Below are positions 24,736 to 34,231 of a stretch of DNA of 41,156 bases, piece after piece. The DNA lies in the NCBI GenBank assembly GCA_017622295.1, contig JAGARK010000044.1:1-41156 (forward strand), written 5' to 3'. This stretch comes from Oscillospiraceae bacterium (GTDB lineage: Bacteria > Bacillota > Clostridia > Oscillospirales > Oscillospiraceae). Made by a program: the position numbers and the translations under genes. The notes beneath the pieces were generated by a model. It saw only the letters and a program-made list of their open reading frames with translations. It did not search any database and was not told the DNA's origin. Position 1 is the stretch's first letter. Every line of letters starts with the position of its first letter.

Positions 24736-25422
24736 TCAGGCTTTTTCCGGAAAGAGCTTTTCAATGGCCACCCGGGCGGCGTCCTGCTCGGCGCGCTTTT
24801 TGCTGCTGCCGGAGCCCAGGCCCACCACCTTGCCGTTGAGCTTCACTTCCACTTCAAAATGCTTGTCGTGATCCGGTCCGGATTCACCCACCAGGGTGTA
24901 ACTAAGGACCTGATTCTTCTTCTGCTGTACCAGCTCCTGCAGAGCGGTCTTGTAGTCGGCGTTGTGCATTCTGGTCACAGGCACTTCCACCAGAATAAAC
25001 TTCTGAATAAACTGCTTCGCCGCCTCCATGCCGCCATCCAGGAAGGATGCGGCGATCACGGACTCCACGGCGTCAGCCAGAATGGAATTGCGGCTGCGGC
25101 CGCCGCCCTGCTCCTCGCCGTTGCCCAGCAGCAGATGTTTGCCAAGGTCGATCCGGTTTGCCACGGCAGCCAGGGTCTTCTCGCAGACCATGTCCGCCCG
25201 CATCCGGGTCAGCTCGCCTTCCGGCCGGTCGGGGAAGGTCCTGTAAAGGAATTCCGCCACACACATGCCCAGAATGGAGTCACCCAGAAATTCCAGCCGC
25301 TCATTGCTCATCAGGCTGTTGTGCCAGCGCTCATTGGCGTAAGAGGAATGGGTCAGGGCGTTCTGAAGCAGGGTGATATTCCCGAATCGATAGCCAATGG
25401 CGGCTTCAAGATCCTTAATCAT
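24736..25422 (-). CDS. rnc: ribonuclease III
   Basis: This double-strand-specific endoribonuclease processes rRNA precursors and other structured RNAs. The 228-residue protein has the signature ERLEFLGDSILG with its acidic catalytic residues, a second acidic site in ADAVESVIAA, and a C-terminal double-stranded RNA-binding domain ending GSGSSKKRAEQDAARVAIEKL. The ATG at 25422 follows AAGGAG with 7-nt spacing and overlaps the plsX stop by eight bases. An in-frame TTG at 25428 is less likely. In many Firmicutes smc comes next; here the cassette intervenes. Confidence 0.96.
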   Translation of the reverse strand: MIKDLEAAIGYRFGNITLLQNALTHSSYANERWHNSLMSNERLEFLGDSILGMCVAEFLYRTFPDRPEGELTRMRADMVCEKTLAAVANRIDLGKHLLLGNGEEQGGGRSRNSILADAVESVIAASFLDGGMEAAKQFIQKFILVEVPVTRMHNADYKTALQELVQQKKNQVLSYTLVGESGPDHDKHFEVEVKLNGKVVGLGSGSSKKRAEQDAARVAIEKLFPEKA

Positions 25423-26443
25423 TGGCAATCTCCTTCATCTTCGCCAGCTGCTGCTCCAGCTCGGCGGAGAAATCAGCCTTGACAGCGTCCACGGCCTGTC
25501 CGATGGCGCTCTGGAATGCCAATGCATCGGAGGCGCCGTGGGCCTTGATGACGGGCTTCTTGATGCCTAAGAACTGGGTACCGCCGATGGTACGGTAGTC
25601 CAGCAGCTTCTTGAAAGCCTTGATATCCTTCATGACGAGAGCGGCAGCCAGCTTGCTGACGGCGTTCTTCTTGAACATCCTGGAAATCAGACTGCCCATG
25701 AACATGGCAGTGCCCTCGATGGTCTTGAGCATCACATTGCCGGAGAAGCCGTCGCAGACAACCACATCCACAGCGCCCATGGGAACATCGCGGCCTTCGA
25801 CATTGCCCACGAAATTGATCAGGCCGTTGTCATGGGCCTTCTGCAGCAGCGGATAGGTCTCCAGCTGCAGCTTGGTGCCCTTGGAATCCTCGGTGCCGAT
25901 GTTCAGCAGGCCAACCCTGGGATTGGCAACCCCCAGATTCTTCTTTGCAAAAAGGGAGCCCACCAGGGCAAACTGCAGCAGAAATTCGGGGGTACACTCG
26001 GCATTGGCGCCGCAGTCGCAGATAACGGTCTTGCCGCCTGCCTTGTTGGGGAACGCGGGACCCATGGCGGCCCGGCGGATGCCCCGGACACGCTTGACGA
26101 TCAGGGTCGCACCGGTCAGCAGTGCGCCGGTGGAGCCGGCGGAAACGAAGGCGTCGCCCTGACCCTCGGCCAGCATCCGCAGACCGATGATCATGGAAGA
26201 ATTCTTTCTCTTGTGGATCACGGAGCCGGGATCGTCGTGCATGTCCACCACATCGTCTGCGTTGGCGATCTCCATGCCCTCGGGCAGATTCTCGATGCCG
26301 TTTTTGCGCATGACGCTGAGGATCTCCTCTCCCCGGCCAACCAGCGTGATCTGGACTCCGGTGGCTTTTGCAGCTTCAATGGCGCCCAGCACTGCTTGCT
26401 CAGGAGCATTGTCGCCGCCCATTGCGTCAAGAATGATCTTCAT
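25415..26443 (-). CDS. plsX: phosphate acyltransferase PlsX
   Basis: PlsX makes acyl-phosphate from acyl-ACP for PlsY, starting phospholipid synthesis. The 342-residue protein begins MKIILDAMGGDNAPEQAVLGA and contains RKNSSMIIGLRMLAEG, SAGSTGALLTGA, DCGANAECTPEFLLQFA, GLLNIGTEDSKGT and VCDGFSGNVMLKTIEG, all family-typical. The ATG at 26443 has AGAGGT upstream; the open frame begins at a GTG three codons earlier. It lies 17 bp after trmFO and overlaps rnc. The fabD, fabG or acpP genes often found between plsX and rnc are absent. Confidence 0.96.
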   Translation of the reverse strand: MKIILDAMGGDNAPEQAVLGAIEAAKATGVQITLVGRGEEILSVMRKNGIENLPEGMEIANADDVVDMHDDPGSVIHKRKNSSMIIGLRMLAEGQGDAFVSAGSTGALLTGATLIVKRVRGIRRAAMGPAFPNKAGGKTVICDCGANAECTPEFLLQFALVGSLFAKKNLGVANPRVGLLNIGTEDSKGTKLQLETYPLLQKAHDNGLINFVGNVEGRDVPMGAVDVVVCDGFSGNVMLKTIEGTAMFMGSLISRMFKKNAVSKLAAALVMKDIKAFKKLLDYRTIGGTQFLGIKKPVIKAHGASDALAFQSAIGQAVDAVKADFSAELEQQLAKMKEIAND

Positions 26444-26460
26444 ATGCCACACCTCTTTCT

Positions 26461-27765
26461 TTAGATACCCTTGGAAATCAGCTCGTCGATGATTTCCAGG
26501 GAGCGATTGGCGATTGCCAGGTTTTTCTCTGCTTTCTTCCGGATCCGCTTTTCCAGCGGAGCGATGATGCTGAAATTGATGTTCATGGGCTGGAAATTTT
26601 CCACGGTCTCATCGCTGATGTACAGACCCAGGGCACCAATGGCGGTGGTCTTGGGGAACTCGGGAATGTCCCTGCCCTGCACCTTGGCGGCCATGGCCAC
26701 AGCGGCCAGATAGCCGGAGGCTGTGGACTCCACATAACCCTCCACACCGGTCATCTGTCCGGCAAAGGCCACCAGAGGATTGCGGCGGTCGGCATAGTAC
26801 TTATCCAGCAGCTTGGGGCTCTGGAGGAAGGTATTGCGGTGCATGACGCCGTAACGGACAAATTCCGCGTTTTCCAGGCCGGGGATCATGGAGAATACCC
26901 GCTTCTGCTCACCGAATTTCAGATGGGTCTGGAAGCCCACCAGATTGAATACGGTCTTCTCGGCATTGTCCTGCCGCAGCTGAACCACCGCGTAGGGCTC
27001 TTTACCGGTATTGGGATCCGTCAGGCCGACGGGCTTCAGGGGGCCATAGCGCAGGGTCTCAAACCCCCGGCGGGCCATGACTTCCACAGGCATGCAGCCT
27101 TCGAAGACATTGTTGTCCTCAAAGCCGTGAACCTCTGCCGCCTGAGCCGCGACCAGCTCCTTGTGGAATGCCTCATACTGCTCCCGGTCCATGGCGCAGT
27201 TGATGTAGTCTGGGGTCCCCCGGTCATAGCGGGACTGCCACCAGGCCTTGGTCATGTCGATGGACTCGGCAGTGACCAGAGGGGCAGCGGCATCAAAGAA
27301 GTGGAGGTAGTCAGTTTGACCAAAGTACCTGCCAATGGCGTCGCTCAGGGCATCGGAGGTCAGAGGGCCGGAGGCCACGATGACGGGACCTTCGGGAACC
27401 TCGGTCACTTCGGCTTCGATGACAGTGATATTGGGATGGCTTCTGACCTTCTCCGTGACCATCCGGGCAAAGCCCACCCGGTCCACAGCCAGGCAGCCGC
27501 CGGCTTCCACACGGGTAGCCTCGGCGCACTGCATGATCAGGCTGCCAACCCGGCGCAGCTCTTCCTTTAAGAGGCCCACGGCATTTTCCAGCCGGTCGCC
27601 CCGGAGAGAGTTGGAGCACACCAGCTCGGCGAAATACTCGGTATGATGGGCGGGGCTCTTCTTGGCAGGGCGCATCTCATAGAGCTCCACTTCGATGCCC
27701 CGGTTTGCCAGCTGCCAGGCAGCTTCGCTGCCTGCCAGACCCGCACCGATGACTTTTACTTTCAT
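26461..27765 (-). CDS. trmFO: folate-dependent tRNA (uracil-54-C5)-methyltransferase TrmFO
   Basis: TrmFO uses methylenetetrahydrofolate and FADH2 to methylate U54 in the T-loop of tRNAs. The 434-residue protein starts MKVKVIGAGLAGSEAAWQLA with the FAD dinucleotide-binding glycines. It then has HHTEYFAELVCSNSLRGD, with the Cys that is part of the active site, ATRVEAGGCLAVDR, and DNAEKTVFNLVGFQTHLKFGEQ. It also has FAGQMTGVEGYVESTASGY near the C-terminal FAD-contact region. The ATG overlaps the topA stop as ATGA, with an AAAAAGGAGG site inside topA. dprA-topA-trmFO order is conserved in Firmicutes. Confidence 0.97.
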   Translation of the reverse strand: MKVKVIGAGLAGSEAAWQLANRGIEVELYEMRPAKKSPAHHTEYFAELVCSNSLRGDRLENAVGLLKEELRRVGSLIMQCAEATRVEAGGCLAVDRVGFARMVTEKVRSHPNITVIEAEVTEVPEGPVIVASGPLTSDALSDAIGRYFGQTDYLHFFDAAAPLVTAESIDMTKAWWQSRYDRGTPDYINCAMDREQYEAFHKELVAAQAAEVHGFEDNNVFEGCMPVEVMARRGFETLRYGPLKPVGLTDPNTGKEPYAVVQLRQDNAEKTVFNLVGFQTHLKFGEQKRVFSMIPGLENAEFVRYGVMHRNTFLQSPKLLDKYYADRRNPLVAFAGQMTGVEGYVESTASGYLAAVAMAAKVQGRDIPEFPKTTAIGALGLYISDETVENFQPMNINFSIIAPLEKRIRKKAEKNLAIANRSLEIIDELISKGI

Positions 27766-30035
27766 GCGTCAGCCTCCTTTTTCTTGGCAGAAGACTTCTT
27801 TGTGGTGGTCTTCTTGGCTGTTGTCTTTTTCTCTGCCGTCTTTTTTGAGGCAGTCTTCTTGGCGGTCTTCTTCTCTTCCTGAACGATCTCGCCCTCGGGC
27901 TCGCCGGGGACGGATTCGACCGTTTTCTTCTTATAATAGCCCCGCTTATCCTCCGGCAGGAAGTTCTCGCAGGTTTCGTTGATACAGAAGGGCTTCATTC
28001 TGCCCCGACCGGATTTCTTATACAGGGAGAAGCCGCACTTGGGGCAATCCTCAGCTGTGGGCACATCCCAGGTCATGAAGCCGCAGTCCATGCCCCGCTC
28101 ACAGGCGTAGAAGGCAAAGCCCCGCTTACTCTTACGCTTGAGCATTCCGCTGGCACACTTGGGGCACCGGCCGGGCATCCGTTCCACCAGAGGCTTGGCG
28201 TTCTTGCACTCCGGGAAGCCGGGGCATGCCAGAAATTTGCCGAAGCGGCCCATCTTGATGACCATATTCCGGCCGCACAGCTCGCAGACCTCGTCGGTGG
28301 GCTCATCGGGTACCTTCAGGTGAACACCCTCCAGCGCAGCCTCGGCGTCAGCCAGCTCCTTGCTGAAGCCGCCGTAGAATTCACCCAGCAGCTCCTTCCA
28401 GTTGCGCTTGCCCTCTTCCACCTCGTCCAGCTTGGACTCCATGTTGGCGGTAAAGTCAACGTCAACAATGTCGTTGAAACGCTCCAGCATCAGGCCTGTG
28501 ACGATCTCGCCCAGAGCCGTGGGAGCCAGGCGCTTGTCCTGCTTGACCACATATTCCCGGTCCTGAATGGTGGAAATGGTGGCCGCATAGGTGGAGGGAC
28601 GGCCAACACCCTTTTCCTCCATGGCCTTGACCAGGGTCGCCTCGGTATACCGGGCGGGGGGCTGAGTGAAGTGCTGTTCCTTACTATATTTGTCAGCCAG
28701 CGCCTTGTCCCCCACCTGCAGATCAGGCAGCGGGGAACCGGCAGCCTCGGTCTCCTCGTCCTTACCCTCCTCATAGACGGCGATGAAGCCGGGGAAGCGC
28801 ATGGACTGGTGGGAGGACCGGAATACATGGCCGGCACACTCGGTGTCGATGGACACGGTATCGTAGACGGCACAGGCCATCTGGGAAGCCAGGAAGCGGC
28901 TCCAGATCAGCTTGTAGAGCCGGTACTGATCCTTGTTCAAGCTATCTTTGATCCGCTCGGGATCCAGCTCCACATGGGTGGGGCGGATGGCTTCGTGGGC
29001 ATCCTGAGCGCCGGATTTGGTCTTGAACACATGGAACTTACCATAATAATAGGGATCGCCGTAGCGATGCTTGATGAAGCTTGCGGCAGCGGCCATGGCC
29101 TCATCGGAAAGCCGCAGGGAGTCGGTACGCATGTAGGTGATCAGACCCAGGGTCCCCTCCCCCGCCACGTCCACGCCTTCATACAGCTGCTGGGCAATGG
29201 CCATGGTGCGCTTAGGGGTCATCCCCAGCTTCCGGGATGCCTCCTGCTGCAAAGTGGAGGTAGTGAAAGGAGGTGCGGCGGTGCGCTTCTTCTCCGCTTT
29301 CTTGACGTTGGTGACGGTAAATTCCTTGCCGGTGATGTCATCGATGACGGCCTGAGTCTCGGCCTCGTTTTCCAGCTCCCGCTTCTTCTCCTCACCCCAG
29401 TAATGGGCCAGGAAGGAGCCGGGCTTACCGATCCGGTTCAGGTTCACATCCAGCGTCCAGTATTCCCGGGGCTGGAAGGCACGGATCTCGTTTTCACGGT
29501 CCACCACCAGACGGGTAGCCACGGACTGGACACGGCCGGCGGAGAGGCCTCGTCTGACCTTTTTCCACAGCAGCGGGGACAGCTGGTAGCCCACGATGCG
29601 GTCGAGAATACGTCTTGCCTGCTGGGCGTCCACCAGATCATAGTCGATGTCTCTGGGATTCTGGATGGATTCCCTGACCACCTTCTGGGTGATCTCGTTA
29701 AAGGTGACCCGGTGGGCCTTGGAGTCCGGGAGATTCAGAAGTTCCTTCAGGTGCCAGGAAATGGCCTCTCCCTCCCGGTCCGGGTCAGTTGCCAGGTAGA
29801 CGGTATCTACCTCTTTGGCCGCGGCCTTCAGTTCCTTGATCAGGTCTTCCTTGCCCTTGACGGGGATATAGTGGGGATCGAAATTGCCCTCCAGATCCAC
29901 ACCCATGGTGGACTTGGGCAGGTCCCGCAGGTGACCCATGCTGGCCTTGACGGTATAGTCAGGGCCCAGATATTTGCCAATGGTCTTCGCCTTGGAGGGG
30001 GACTCCACGATGACCAGATTGCTTGGTTTGCTCAT
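27762..30035 (-). CDS. topA: DNA topoisomerase I
   Basis: This type IA topoisomerase relaxes negative supercoils. The 757-residue protein starts with the Toprim domain (LVIVESPSKAKTIGKYLG and TDPDREGEAISWHL) and has the active-site Tyr in GLITYMRTDS near residue 300. It continues with RYTEATLVKAMEEKGVGRPSTYA and carries three four-Cys zinc ribbons (CELCGRNM, CPKCASGM and CPKCGFSL) at about residues 575-700. It ends in a 45-residue Lys/Thr/Ala tail made of repeated KKT units, likely DNA-binding. GGAGAT precedes the ATG. Such lysine tails vary between species. Confidence 0.97.
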   Translation of the reverse strand: MSKPSNLVIVESPSKAKTIGKYLGPDYTVKASMGHLRDLPKSTMGVDLEGNFDPHYIPVKGKEDLIKELKAAAKEVDTVYLATDPDREGEAISWHLKELLNLPDSKAHRVTFNEITQKVVRESIQNPRDIDYDLVDAQQARRILDRIVGYQLSPLLWKKVRRGLSAGRVQSVATRLVVDRENEIRAFQPREYWTLDVNLNRIGKPGSFLAHYWGEEKKRELENEAETQAVIDDITGKEFTVTNVKKAEKKRTAAPPFTTSTLQQEASRKLGMTPKRTMAIAQQLYEGVDVAGEGTLGLITYMRTDSLRLSDEAMAAAASFIKHRYGDPYYYGKFHVFKTKSGAQDAHEAIRPTHVELDPERIKDSLNKDQYRLYKLIWSRFLASQMACAVYDTVSIDTECAGHVFRSSHQSMRFPGFIAVYEEGKDEETEAAGSPLPDLQVGDKALADKYSKEQHFTQPPARYTEATLVKAMEEKGVGRPSTYAATISTIQDREYVVKQDKRLAPTALGEIVTGLMLERFNDIVDVDFTANMESKLDEVEEGKRNWKELLGEFYGGFSKELADAEAALEGVHLKVPDEPTDEVCELCGRNMVIKMGRFGKFLACPGFPECKNAKPLVERMPGRCPKCASGMLKRKSKRGFAFYACERGMDCGFMTWDVPTAEDCPKCGFSLYKKSGRGRMKPFCINETCENFLPEDKRGYYKKKTVESVPGEPEGEIVQEEKKTAKKTASKKTAEKKTTAKKTTTKKSSAKKKEADA

Positions 30036-30051
30036 GAATGATCTCCATTCC

Positions 30052-31305
30052 TTACTTATTCATCGCGATGCGTCTTCCGGGCAGACGCCTGACCACGCCC
30101 TTTACTTCCAGCATGGTCAGCATCGCCAGGACCCTTCCCGCAGGAAGGCCCGCCCGGGCGATCACATCGTCAACCAGACTGTCCACATCGCCAATAGCTG
30201 TAACGATGGATCTTTCCTCCGGGGACAGACCGGTCAGAATATTGTTTAAGTCAATATACGGCGAGTTTTCTTCATTGTCAATGGTTTTTTTGTCAACTTT
30301 TTGTTCGGCAGCCGACTTTTTTCCAAAAATCCGGGGTTTCTGGGCCACTTTGGCTGCCAGATGCGCTCCTTCTTCCGGCGCTTCACCGGCGTATGCCGTC
30401 TGCTTCGCCGGAGCATCTTCCCGGTGAATTTTATCCGGGAACAGGGCCTCATATTCGCTGAGTATGTCCCAGCCGGAACTAATTGCAATGGCACCGTCCC
30501 GCAGAAGGCGGTTGCTTCCGATGCAGCTGGGCATGTCGATGTTTCCGGGAACCACGAATACGTCCCGGCCCTGGTCCGCCGCCTGATGGGCGGTGATCAA
30601 AGCGCCGCTCTTTTCCGGCGCTTCCACCACCAGCACACCACAGCTCAGTCCGCTGATGATGCGGTTTCGTTTGGGGAAATTGTATTTCATCGGCGGAGTT
30701 CCCGGCGGGAATTCCGATAAAATGCAGCCGTAGCGTTCCGTATCCTCAAACAGGCTCCGGTTGGACAGCGGATACACGATATCCGCACCGCAGCCGAGAA
30801 CACCCACCACGCTGCCGCCGGCCGTCAGAGCTCCCTTCATGGCCACGCCATCGATGCCGCTGGCCATGCCGGACACCACAACGCCGCCGCATTTTGTGAT
30901 CTGATAGCCCAGCCGCTTGGCAACGGTCATGCCGTAGGGTGTGGCACTGCGGGTGCCCACCACACCGATGAGAGGCTGTCCGTCAAAATCCGGCAGCCTT
31001 CCTTTATAATAGAATACCAGAGGCGGGTCGGCAATATTCTGAAGCCGCCGGGGATAGGCCGCGTCCGCATAGGTCAGGATCCGCAGGTTTTTCCGCTCAC
31101 AGTCCTCCAGAATCTTCTGAGCCTGACGCAAATTCTTGTCCGCCAGTGCGTCCTTTCCCTCCGGCGTCAGTCCCTCCACCCGGTCATAGCTCTCTTTATC
31201 GGCATAGAAAACCGTCTCCGGATCCTGAAACTGCCCCAGCAGCTCCACCTTCACCCGGTCGTGCATACAGGGCCTCGTGGCCAGCCATATCCAGTGAACC
31301 AGCAT
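30052..31305 (-). CDS. dprA: DNA-processing protein DprA
   Basis: DprA binds incoming single-stranded DNA and loads RecA during transformation. The 417-residue protein has a SAM-like N-terminal part and a Rossmann core with IGVVGTRSATPYG and VVSGMASGIDGVAMKGAL. It also has GVLGCGADIVYP, SEFPPGTPPMKYNFPKRNRIISGLS, and GALITAHQAADQGRDVFVVPG. After a low-complexity linker at about residues 278-335, a C-terminal winged helix follows (LSPEERSIVTAIGDVDSLVDDVI). A GGTGG site precedes the ATG. It heads the dprA-topA-trmFO-plsX-rnc gene string. Confidence 0.96.
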   Translation of the reverse strand: MLVHWIWLATRPCMHDRVKVELLGQFQDPETVFYADKESYDRVEGLTPEGKDALADKNLRQAQKILEDCERKNLRILTYADAAYPRRLQNIADPPLVFYYKGRLPDFDGQPLIGVVGTRSATPYGMTVAKRLGYQITKCGGVVVSGMASGIDGVAMKGALTAGGSVVGVLGCGADIVYPLSNRSLFEDTERYGCILSEFPPGTPPMKYNFPKRNRIISGLSCGVLVVEAPEKSGALITAHQAADQGRDVFVVPGNIDMPSCIGSNRLLRDGAIAISSGWDILSEYEALFPDKIHREDAPAKQTAYAGEAPEEGAHLAAKVAQKPRIFGKKSAAEQKVDKKTIDNEENSPYIDLNNILTGLSPEERSIVTAIGDVDSLVDDVIARAGLPAGRVLAMLTMLEVKGVVRRLPGRRIAMNK

Positions 31306-31386
31306 TTTCTATCCCACCTTTTCTCTCTTTATTCATTCTATTTTTAGCCCTGTCCAAATCGTCGCACCCAACCGCCGACTGCCACT

Positions 31387-31493
31387 GTCATTGCGGGGAG
31401 CCCGAAGGGCGACGGGGCAATCCCCTTCTGATGTGGGAAATGCGCAATACCGGGGAGATTGCCACGCCAATGTGCGCACCGGCTCGCAATGAC
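31387..31493. repeat. dispersed-type palindromic repeat, about 107 bp
   Basis: The element has outer arms GTCATTGCG (31387-31395) and CGCAATGAC (31485-31493). Inner arms are GGCAATCCCC (31416-31425) and GGGGAGATTGCC (31452-31463). The arms are partly imperfect. I recognise this pattern as an intergenic repeat common in Oscillospiraceae-type genomes. It has no open frame and lies between the rRNA methyltransferase gene and dprA. It resembles a miniature mobile element or a transcribed hairpin. Copy number cannot be judged from one window. Confidence 0.75.
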
Positions 31494-31538
31494 GTGCATT
31501 ATTGTTACAGTGTGCTAAACTGCAATTTACAGCATCTG

Positions 31539-32288
31539 TCACTTCATCTCCCACATGCAGATCGTTGCCGCAATGGCGGCGTTCAGGGATTCACATCTGG
31601 GATTCATGGGAATGATCAGCTCTGCGTCTGCCGCGTCCAGGATCTCCTGCCGGACACCCCGGCCTTCGCTGCCGATGACCACAGCCATTTTTCGCAGGTC
31701 GGCATTGCGGATATTCTCTGCCCGGTCGGAAAGGGCCGTCACCGCCACGGGAATGCCCGCCTCATCGCAGGCTGCCTTTGCCTCCGCCCAGGTGGTCTGG
31801 ATCACCGGAGAACGGAACACCGCGCCCATGGAGGAACGGACCACCTTGTGGCTGTAGGGATCAGCACAGCCCTCCAGCAGGGCCACCGGGATTTCCAGGG
31901 CATCGGCCGTTCTCAGAATGGTTCCGATGTTGCCCGGGTCCTGAATACCGTCCAGCAGCAGCATGCCGGGTTTCGGCGTAAAGGCCGTCTTTTCCGGCAG
32001 ACGGCACAGGAACAGCGCCCCCTGGGGCGTCTCCATGGGAGAGATGGACACCATCACATCCTCCGGCACCCGGATCAGCCGCACATGGTCAGGAGCCTCC
32101 GCCTCCACGCCCTCGGACAGGATCACCGTATCCAGTCCGGGGTAGTATTTCACGGCCTCCTGCAGCAGCTTCGTGCCGTCCGCCACAAACAGGCCTTCCT
32201 TTTCCCTCTCCTTTTTGGAGCTCAGCAGCTTCTTAACCTGCTGCAGCAGGGGGTTCTTTCGGGAAGAAATTTTCATTTCCGTCATCAT
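31539..32288 (-). CDS. TrmH/SpoU-family RNA 2'-O-methyltransferase
   Basis: The product is a SPOUT methyltransferase that methylates a ribose in rRNA or tRNA using S-adenosylmethionine. About 249 residues are expected. The N-terminal substrate-binding domain has NPLLQQVKKLLSSKKEREKEGLFVADG. The knotted catalytic domain has LLLDGIQDPGNIGTILRTADA, VVIGSEGRGV and IPMNPRCESLNAAIAATICM, the three SpoU motifs. ATGs at 32288 and 32285 are both possible; the open frame extends to 32321 but without a good site. The exact RNA target, rRNA or tRNA, cannot be determined. Confidence 0.92.
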   Translation of the reverse strand: MMTEMKISSRKNPLLQQVKKLLSSKKEREKEGLFVADGTKLLQEAVKYYPGLDTVILSEGVEAEAPDHVRLIRVPEDVMVSISPMETPQGALFLCRLPEKTAFTPKPGMLLLDGIQDPGNIGTILRTADALEIPVALLEGCADPYSHKVVRSSMGAVFRSPVIQTTWAEAKAACDEAGIPVAVTALSDRAENIRNADLRKMAVVIGSEGRGVRQEILDAADAELIIPMNPRCESLNAAIAATICMWEMK

Positions 32289-32342
32289 ATCTGCACCGCC
32301 TTTTCCGGGAATCCCGGACAAACACTTTCCATAATATATACT

Positions 32343-32370
32343 ATTATACCAATTTTACACCCTTTTTCAA
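32343..32370 (-). promoter_or_regulatory. sigma-A promoter of the TrmH-family gene
   Basis: On the minus strand TTGAAA (32370-32365), a 16-bp spacer and a perfect TATAAT (32348-32343) lie about 55 bp upstream of the methyltransferase start. It points away from the adenine deaminase promoter. Confidence 0.72.
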
Positions 32371-32436
32371 GACCGTTTTCCCCCATACTCCCGCAGCTCT
32401 TTCGACTCTTTTCACAAATTCTTCATGAAATACCAT

Positions 32437-32465
32437 TTTACATTTGGTCAAAGTTGTGATATACT
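32437..32465 (+). promoter_or_regulatory. sigma-A promoter of ade
   Basis: TTTACA (32437-32442), a 17-bp spacer and TATACT (32460-32465) lie just upstream of ade. The leader would be only about 22 nt, consisting mostly of the AAAGGAGGGA ribosome binding site, so no purine riboswitch fits here. Confidence 0.78.
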
Positions 32466-32493
32466 TGATAAAATTTAAAGGAGGGATGAAACT

Positions 32494-34227
32494 ATGAGCT
32501 ACACCGAAACCTGGTCCGGTAAAATCAACCGGAAACTCATCAACAAGCTCCGCGTCATCAATGTCGCCGCAGGCCGCGAAAAAGCCGATCTCGTCCTGAA
32601 AAATGCCACCTACGTCAACGTATTCTCCGGTGAACTGGAAAACAATGACATCGCCGTAGCCGAAGGCCTCATTGTGGGTCTGGGCCAATATGACGGCGTC
32701 ACCGAAGTGGATATGACCGGCAAGGTGGTCTGCCCCGGCTTCATCGATGCCCACATCCATCTGGAATCCAGCCTGGTCAGCCCCAGTGAATTTGCCCGGG
32801 CCGTCATTCCCCACGGCACCACCACCGTCATCACCGACCCCCATGAGATCACCAACGTTATGGGCACCGACGGCATCGACTATATGATGGCCGCCACCGA
32901 AGGTCTGCCTGTGGATACGCTGTTTATGATTCCCTCCTGCGTCCCCGCCTCTCCCCTGGACGAAAGCGGCGCAGACCTGGATTACCGGGACATCGACAGC
33001 TTCTTCACCCATCCCAGAGTCCTGGGCCTGGCCGAAATGATGAACTTCCCCGGCATCATCTCCGCTGACAGCTCTACCGTTGCCAAGATTGTGGCCTCCC
33101 AGGCCCATCACAAAAAGATCGACGGCCATGCTCCCGGCCTGGCCGGCAAGGATCTGAACGCCTACATCGCCGCCGGCGTCTACTCCGACCATGAATGCGC
33201 CACCGTGGAGGACGCCATGAACAAGCTCCGTCTGGGCCAGTTCATCATGGTCCGGGACGGCACCGCCGCCCGGAATCTGGAAGCCCTGATCCCCCTGATC
33301 AAGTCCCCCAAATACTTCGACCGCTGCATGTTCTGCACTGATGACAAGCACCCCAGCGATCTGCTGGAAAAGGGTCATATCGACTACATCTGCCGGGAGG
33401 CCGTCCGTCTGGGCGCCGATCCCATTCAGGTGGTCCAGGTGGCCTGCCTCCATGCCGCCCGGTACTTCCTGCTGAACAACAGGGGCGCCATTGCCCCCGG
33501 ATACCTGGCGGACTTCGCCATTGTAGAGGACCTGAAGGACTTCAATGTGGTCATGGTCTACAAGCGGGGCGATCTTGTCTATGACAAGGGCCAGGTGGAC
33601 GATTTCGCCGTTCCCTTTGTCCCCTCCCATCTCTACACCCAGGCCCACAACACCTTCCACCTGCCGGTGCTCTCCGCCGCAGACTTTGCCGCAGAGGGTA
33701 GCAAAGCCGTCATCGGCATGATCGATGGTCAGATCATCACCGAGGACCGTGGCCGGGCCGAGGCTGTGGATATCGCACAGGACATCCTGAAAATGGCCGT
33801 TGTAGAGCGCCATAAGAACACCGGCCATATCGGCATCGGTTACATCCATGGTTACGGTCTGAAGGCCGGTGCTGTGGCAACCTCCGTCTCCCACGACAGT
33901 CACAACATCATCTGCGTCGGCGCCAATGACGAGGATATGGCCTTCGCCGTCAACCGCATTGCCCAGAACAAGGGCGGCATCGTGGTGGTAAAGGACGGCC
34001 AGGTCATCGCCGAGCTCCCTCTGGAAATCGCCGGCATCATGACCGAAAAGCCCCTGACAGAGGTCAACAACCTGCTGGAGCAGGCCAAGGATGCCGCCTA
34101 CTCCCTGGGTGTGGGCAAGGGCATCGATCCCTTTATGACCCTGTCCTTCATGGCGCTGCCGGTGATCCCCACACTGCGCCTGACCACCCTGGGTGTCGTG
34201 GATGTCAATACCCAGCAATACGTATAA
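32494..34227 (+). CDS. ade: adenine deaminase
   Basis: The enzyme deaminates adenine to hypoxanthine in purine salvage or breakdown. The 577-residue amidohydrolase has VVCPGFIDAHIHLESSLVSPSEFA with metal-binding His residues. It has TTTVITDPHEITNVMGTDG, GLAEMMNFPG, GHAPGLAGKDLNAY and CTDDKHPSDLLEKGHID with the catalytic Asp, and closes with FMALPVIPTLRLTTLGVVD. Length and motif order match bacterial Ade. It is a single-gene plus-strand unit with its own promoter and a shared terminator with the convergent xdhC-like gene. C-ending codons are strongly favoured, and the antisense frame is open for 629 codons as a consequence. Confidence 0.96.
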   Translation: MSYTETWSGKINRKLINKLRVINVAAGREKADLVLKNATYVNVFSGELENNDIAVAEGLIVGLGQYDGVTEVDMTGKVVCPGFIDAHIHLESSLVSPSEFARAVIPHGTTTVITDPHEITNVMGTDGIDYMMAATEGLPVDTLFMIPSCVPASPLDESGADLDYRDIDSFFTHPRVLGLAEMMNFPGIISADSSTVAKIVASQAHHKKIDGHAPGLAGKDLNAYIAAGVYSDHECATVEDAMNKLRLGQFIMVRDGTAARNLEALIPLIKSPKYFDRCMFCTDDKHPSDLLEKGHIDYICREAVRLGADPIQVVQVACLHAARYFLLNNRGAIAPGYLADFAIVEDLKDFNVVMVYKRGDLVYDKGQVDDFAVPFVPSHLYTQAHNTFHLPVLSAADFAAEGSKAVIGMIDGQIITEDRGRAEAVDIAQDILKMAVVERHKNTGHIGIGYIHGYGLKAGAVATSVSHDSHNIICVGANDEDMAFAVNRIAQNKGGIVVVKDGQVIAELPLEIAGIMTEKPLTEVNNLLEQAKDAAYSLGVGKGIDPFMTLSFMALPVIPTLRLTTLGVVDVNTQQYV

Positions 34228-34231
34228 CGCC

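Noticed and set aside
32466-32493. Purine riboswitch upstream of ade
   Set aside because: The predicted leader is about 22 nt and is mostly ribosome binding site.
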